From: Guadua angustifolia
Lineage: Eukaryota > Streptophyta > Magnoliopsida > Poales > Poaceae
NCBI GenBank assembly: GCA_036346375.1
Contig: CM070501.1
Coordinates: 35,422,539 to 35,486,538, forward strand
Direction: 5' to 3'
Length of the DNA stretch: 64,000 bases
Shown in pieces: positions 59,485 to 64,000 of this stretch. The notes beneath the pieces are model-generated. The model did no database searches, was not told where the DNA came from, and saw nothing but the letters and a program-made list of their open reading frames with translations. The stretch's first letter is position 1; each line of letters opens with the position of its first letter. The position numbers were made by a program, and so were the translations under genes.

Positions 59485-59975
59485 TGCGCCCCGAGCGCCA
59501 CCTTCGGCACGGCCACGAGCCACGCCTGCGCCTCGAGCGCCACCTTCGGCACGGCCACGAGCCTACGCCAGCGCCCCGAGCGCCACCTTCAGCACGACCA
59601 CAAGCCACGCCTTCCCCTTGAGCGTCACCTTCAGCACGGCCACGAGCCCACGATCGCGCTTCGAAGCGCTTATTCGCACGGCCACGAGCCTACGCCACTT
59701 CGAAAGTGCCACCTTCGGCGGCCACGAGTTTACGCCGCGCTTCGAAGCGCCACCTTCGCACGGCCACGAGCCACGCCGCGCTTCGAAGCGCCACCTTCGC
59801 AGACGGCCACGAGCCACGCCGCGCTTCGAAGCGCCACCTTTCAAGATACCACGAGCCTACGCCACGCTTCGAAGCGCCACCTTCTATATGGCCACGAGCC
59901 TACGCCAATACTTCGAGCGCCACCTTCAGCACGGCCACGAGCCACGCCTGCACCACGAGCAGGGACGGCACGATC
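59485..59975. repeat. Minisatellite, ~42-bp unit, about 11 copies
   Basis: Units of about 39-44 bp, each with GCGCCACCTTC, then (G)CACGGCCACGAGCC and ACGCC, joined by GCGCTTCGAA in the middle copies. All three plus frames stay largely open, giving overlapping repeat peptides (HEPT, RHLQHGHEP, FEAPPS). Unit length and spacers vary, which suggests slippage plus drift. Confidence 0.88.
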
Positions 59976-60857
59976 GTCAACAACACATGGAGCATAGAGC
60001 AGCTAAGTCGCTTTTTACTCAATTATGTTATTATGAATAAAATTGTTGGCTTTCTTGACTTGCTACTTAGTTGATCCACAACTAAGCAGTAAGTCGGGGG
60101 CTACACCTAATAGTGTGCGCATGCGCACATCTTTTTCTGAGTTGTATTTTTCTTCTTTTACTTAACGATTGCAAATGAATCCGAGTGCGTTAATTCCGAG
60201 TTGTGAAGCTCTGACCCCATGAACGGCGAACTTTAGTCACCCAAAACGCGTGCCTGGGAAAAAGATCCATGAGCCGACTCCCGACGCTCGGGGGCTAGAC
60301 TAGTCGGGCAGAGTGCTTAAACAAAAAAGAATCAAACCACTCGGATAAATTCAAAACCAATAAGGAAAATGAGTAAAAAACTCTAAAATACCAGTCGGAC
60401 ATCACATCCGAGTGAATTGTTTTTACATGGTGTAAGTTCTGCATATACATTATTTCATTTCAGGGCTACTAAATTTGGATGCGACGTGTGTGGGCCAATG
60501 CTTCAACGACGACATCAGCAACTTCGACGACGAATGAATTTAAAGGGAGAGGCGCTGAATTTCGCCTTGAGCGGGAAAAGTGTTTTGACTTTTACATATT
60601 GTTTGGGATACGGTATGCCCCAAGATGAGCCGACTGCTAGTATTCCAATAATTGGGCTGGGTACCACTCAGAAAGTTTAATGCGTGGAGCTCTATTGAGT
60701 CCTTCATGATCTCTTTGCCTACAACAGGACACTCGGTTGGAAAGGAAAACCAGTCGGGAAGCTGCATCAAGAACTGGAAGCACTCGGCGTGAAGCATGAC
60801 TTAGTTGGGCTGCAACCAGGAAGGCGGCAACTCGATCGCAAAGCACTCGGGGGCTAC
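59976..60857 (+). other. 3' internal region of the nested LTR element
   Basis: Noncoding to the polypurine tract. It contains AAGTCGGGGGCTAC (~60092), a GTGCGCATGCGCAC palindrome (~60113-60126), and CGGGGGCTA phrases repeated at ~60290 and ~60848. No pol domain. Confidence 0.5.
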
Positions 60858-62129
60858 TGTGGAGTATATGGACCCCGGATATCTACATGGCGGGCCGTGA
60901 GGACCACCCAAGAGGGGATGGGCCAAGCCGACTACATGAAGATGGGTATTGCCCAGGAGGCAGGCCACCATGCGCAACAAGGAAACCCCGAAGATGGAAA
61001 CCAACCCTGCTTAGGGAGGATACAATTGTAATCCTAACTGCTATCATGTTTAGCGGATAAGGAAAGAGATACAATCTCCACCTTGTAACCGATTAGGACT
61101 CTCCTTTGTAACCGCACCCCTCTACTATATAAAGGGGGTTAAGGTAGCGTCCTGGGGAAAAACAAACAATCTCATCAGCAAATAGCTAGCCACATATAAT
61201 TCTAGAGCACAGGACTAGGGTATTATCTCCACCGTGAGAGCCCGAACCTATATACATCTAGTGTCCCGTGCTACCATCGAGTTTGGATCCAGCGCCTAGC
61301 CCCCTTTTCATTATTGCCGACAACAAACGTCGACAGCTGTCATCACTCTTACGCTTGTATCTCGATGCTTTGCACACCGGACATATATGCATGTCTGAAT
61401 ACTCTTTGCAATAGAGTATACATTTATTTGGACATGCATGTATTTTTTCTACTTCCAATTCCAAGGGACATACAACCTTCTTTGCAAGATATGTGATTTC
61501 AGGCAACATGTTTCCCTCTAGAAGCATGTCCGCTAAGAGATGTAACAGCGCTGTGAAACTCTTGTCAGACCAATCATTGTTTGCCTTCAATTTTAGTAGT
61601 GAAAGCACAGTATGCAACTTTGTGTATTCCTCCTTGCAACCCATGAACAAAGGTTTGTCCGAATCCTCCATCAAACCTTTGAATTGATTAAACTCTCTCT
61701 GACTAGGGTAGTTCCCTTCTGCATCGCGCAACATCTGAGCCAGATTATTGTCATCATGAAGAAGCAACCTATCCTCATCGGATCCATAACCGACGTCAGC
61801 AGCCATATTGCCAGCTCCGTCGTCGATGACGTTATCACCTTTATGTATGATCTCTTCAACGTGCCTTGTCCAATATGTATAGTTAGGTAAAACCCCTTCG
61901 AATAAAGTGCAAGTGGATATGCTCTTTGTCTGAAAACATCTTCTCATTTTTGCAATCAATGCATGGATAATGTATATATTCCTTCTTGTTTTGTAACTTG
62001 TCCTCCTCAGTGACTCTTAGAAAAGTAGAGACGCCGTCGATGTATTCTCGGCTGTAACGGTTTGCACTATACATCCATATTCGGTCTATCTACAATTAAT
62101 TAACATAAATGATTATCAATAAAAATAAA

Positions 62130-63046
62130 CTAAATCTAAACTTTAATTTGAACTATATATAAATTAACCTTAATTGAACTAGGTCTAAACATTAGATTGC
62201 AACTACAATCCACAAATCAATGCTTATTAAAATATAAAATCTTAATATATTAAATTTAATATATGTTTTATCATAAGTAATTAGCTAACAATAGTAGATG
62301 GATATAATTTTAATCTATATTATATAAAGCTAGGCAAAACTTCATCTAATGGAGCTAGGTAATAAATTCATCATCTACAAAATGCTAGGAAAATAAATAC
62401 AAACAAAATCTAAACCTTAATTTCAACTATATATAAATTAACCTTAATTAAACTAGTTCTAAATATTAAATTGCAACTAGATCACCACAAATCAATGCTT
62501 ATTAAAATATAATATCTTAATATATTAAATTTAATATATGTTTGATAATAATTAATTTGCTAAAAATAGTAGATGGATATAATTTTAATCTATATTATGG
62601 AAAGCTAGGCAAAACTTCATCTAATGGAGCTAGGTAATAAATTCATCATCTACAAAATGCTAGAAAAATAAATACAAACAAAATCTAAACCTTAATTTCA
62701 ACTATATATAAATTAACCTTAATTGAACTAGGTCTAAACATTAAATTGCAACTAGATCACCACAAATCAATGCTTATTAAAATATAATATCTTAATATAT
62801 TAAATTTAATATATGTTTGATAATAATTAATTAGCTAAAAATAGTAGATGGACATAATTTTAATCTATATTATGTAAAGCTAGGCAAAACTTCATCTAAT
62901 GGAGCTAGGTAATAAATTCATCATCTTCAAAATGCTAGGAAAATAAATACAAACAAAGTCTAAACCTTTATTTCAACTATATATAAATTAATCTTAATTG
63001 AACTAGGTCTAAACATTAAATTGCAACTAGATCACCACAAATCAAA
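62130..63046. repeat. ~275-bp tandem repeat, about 3.3 copies, upstream of TNP2 in CACTA 2
   Basis: Copies begin near 62130, 62407, 62682 and 62957 (the last partial), each with AAATCTAAACCTTAATTTCA, AACTAGATCACCACAAATCA, TATTAAATTTAATATATG and AGGCAAAACTTCATCTAATG. The middle copies differ by only a few bases. The block sits just upstream, in the minus-strand sense, of the TNP2 start near 62074, so it lies in the leader or promoter. Confidence 0.92.
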
Positions 63047-63189
63047 AGAGGATGACAAATTACACACCTTCGAACACCTAGAGGAAGTACAAGCACAAGA
63101 AACCTTCCAAATAGAATGTAAAATATTAAACTTTGGGTTTGCTCTTGGGAGGAAGAAGACCATAGAGCTGCAGTAAGTGCAGTATTTAT

Positions 63190-63599
63190 AGCCTGTATTA
63201 TTTGTGTCAATTTATAATTAGAACCGGCACAAATATTCAATTATTTGTGTCGGTTTTAGTTACAACCGACACAAATAAATTATTATTTGTGCCCGTTCCA
63301 TTTACAAACCGACACAAATAATGTGAACCGACACAAATAATGTGAACACTATTTGTGTCGCTCTGTAACTAAACCGACACTAACAAGTAACTATTTGTGT
63401 TGGTTTCAATTACAGACCGATACAAATAGTGTTCTTGCTATTTTGAAGTTTAGAATCGACATAAAAACGTTATCTGTGTTAGTTCCAAAGAAAACCAACA
63501 CAAATAGACAGTCACCAATTAGATGTTAAATTCATCTATGTCAGTTTCAAAAAAACCGACACAGATATACTGTCACTTATTAGGTGTTTTATAGTAGTG
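63190..63599. repeat. CACTA 2 right subterminal repeats and terminus
   Basis: About a dozen inverted and direct copies of ATTTGTGTCGGTT and AACCGACACAAATA, ending GGTGTTTTATAGTAGTG. The paired orientations would form hairpins. Confidence 0.88.
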
Positions 63600-63967
63600 A
63601 TATCAAATAGAACTTTGGTTTGGTATCAATAAATATCATAATATTTCGGTTCGGTATTGATAGATTCCATATTTACCAAACTAACATGATTTTTTTACTT
63701 GTTGTTTTGGATGTCGATACGGTTTCTAATACATGCATTTGATATTACTTTATCTAATTTTATGTTAGTAAAAATTATTACATGTTTTTGACCACTACTT
63801 TGACAAATATAGTGATATTAATTCCATATGAAACCATACTTTATACATATTTGACCATTACTTTACGTAATTATACGTGTATTTTTTTATTTCATTATTC
63901 GGTCTATTCAATTTACTCACGGTTTTTACTGAAAAAACCATATCACAATGTGGTGTTACCCATGCAA
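63600..63967. repeat. Duplicated segment, copy B distal part
   Basis: Collinear with 33960-34320 in copy A: AATAGAACTTTGG, CATAATATTT, TTCGGTAT, CCATATTTACCA, GATACGGTTTCTAATACA, ATAGTGATATTA and ACCCATGCAA are shared. Similarity fades at about 63967, and the window ends at 64000 without further feature. Confidence 0.85.
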
Positions 63968-64000
63968 TCTTCAATGCGAACTATCCGATCTAGACTCAAT

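Larger units (their letters stand above)
58576..61335 (+). mobile_element. Non-autonomous LTR retrotransposon, 2,760 bp, nested in TNP2 of CACTA 2
   Basis: Two LTRs about 97% alike by eye: 58576-59054 (479 bp) and 60858-61335 (478 bp), both TGTGGAGTATATGGACCCCG ... ACAAACGTCGACA. The flanking pentamers ACTGT (58571-58575) and GCTGT (61336-61340) form a target duplication with one mismatch. After the 5' LTR, TTGGCGTGCCAGGTAGGGGT is the likely primer-binding site; CTCGGGGGCTAC before the 3' LTR is the likely polypurine tract. Each LTR has CTACTATATAAAGGGGG, a TATA box. No pol. The high LTR identity marks it as the youngest insertion here. Confidence 0.92.
56100..62090 (-). pseudogene. TNP2-like CACTA transposase of CACTA 2, interrupted by an LTR element
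   Basis: Minus strand. N-terminal transposase-associated domain in 61883-62074 (HYPCIDCKNEKMF), then 61341-61959 (VVCPLELEVEKIHACPNKC, HICPVCKASRYK). After the insertion the core continues: 58214-58570 (RFGLSTDGMNPFGNMSSIHS, YNLLLG), 57288-58067 (WDLPYWKDLEVRHCIDDMHV and EKNVCDSLIGLLLNI, Transposase_21 region), DUF4218-like EMYFLPSFFDIMVHLIVHL (57081-57275), and DUF4216-like GYDINGYTFYTRAQDSK (56442-56891) to about 56229. It is far better preserved than the CACTA 1 copy. The insertion 58576-61335 falls inside an exon, after KRKSDD, and several frame breaks occur elsewhere, so no functional product is expected. Confidence 0.85.
49986..63599 (-). mobile_element. CACTA transposon 2, right end present, left end missing
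   Basis: The right terminus is GGTGTTTTATAGTAGTG at 63583-63599, preceded by 400 bp of ACCGACACAAATA-type subterminal repeats and followed by ATA, where duplicated copy B resumes. On the minus strand, right to left: TNP2-like (62074-56100, interrupted), internal array (55910-55640), GC-rich first exon (55577), TNP1-like (52990-51162) and Ulp1-like (50900-49990). This is the same order as CACTA 1, but with unrelated terminal repeat sequence. No matching left terminus was found, so the left coordinate is only the edge of recognisable coding sequence. Confidence 0.75.

Noticed and set aside
59485..59975. CRISPR-like or satellite array
   Set aside because: The units are continuous with no unique spacers and lie inside an LTR element of a plant genome; it is a minisatellite.
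1..64000. tRNA or rRNA genes
   Set aside because: No cloverleaf with A and B box or rRNA core sequence was noticed on either strand. Primer-binding-site-like sequences at 44516 and ~59056 belong to LTR elements.

Overview
The window is plant nuclear DNA, almost certainly from a grass (Poaceae). The GC-rich intronless glycosyltransferase genes are typical of grasses. So are GT-AG spliced genes in AT-rich surroundings and a dense load of CACTA, hAT, Gypsy, MITE and Helitron-like elements. I cannot name the species. An Rboh gene of the RbohF/OsRbohA clade next to group-E (UGT88-like) glycosyltransferases recalls a rice chromosome 1 arrangement; this is from memory and unchecked. Nothing bacterial or viral was seen.

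Layout: 1-5300 holds the 3' ten exons of a plasma-membrane NADPH oxidase (+ strand); its EF-hand half lies left of the window. 5419-6037 is a foldback MITE. 7067-8213 holds a broken ABCC (MRP) transporter fragment beside a Helitron-like 3' end. 8531-9952 is an intact UGT (+). 10-18 kb is intergenic, with a 108-bp hAT MITE, an imperfect CAAGTTTCAA-rich tract and a decayed plant-mobile-domain gene (-). 18324-19763 is a second intact UGT (-), convergent with the first, with a hairpin MITE 61 bp past its stop.

20329-33704 is a complete CACTA element (ACT target duplication at both ends) inserted 566 bp upstream of the second UGT. It carries decayed Ulp1-like, TNP1-like and TNP2-like genes, all on the minus strand, and a nested hAT element. 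34644-34760 is a relic of a third UGT C-terminus. 36702-41256 is a dead two-domain DJ-1-like gene split by a ~3.7-kb LTR. From 42188 the upstream region of the second UGT is repeated as a diverged copy, broken up by a MITE, a hAT MITE, a truncated Gypsy element, a long-LTR fragment and a second CACTA (about 49986-63599). That CACTA's TNP2 gene is interrupted by a 2.76-kb non-autonomous LTR retrotransposon carrying a 42-bp minisatellite. The duplicated segment resumes at 63600.

Only three genes look functional: the Rboh and the two UGTs. The rest is TE and pseudogene. The most unusual signals are (a) two unrelated transposons inserted at essentially the same homologous position of the duplicated UGT upstream region; (b) in both CACTA elements, an internal array resembling their own terminal repeats just upstream of the TNP1 first exon; (c) a ~365-bp module repeated upstream of both transposase genes in CACTA 1; and (d) the UGT C-terminal relic.
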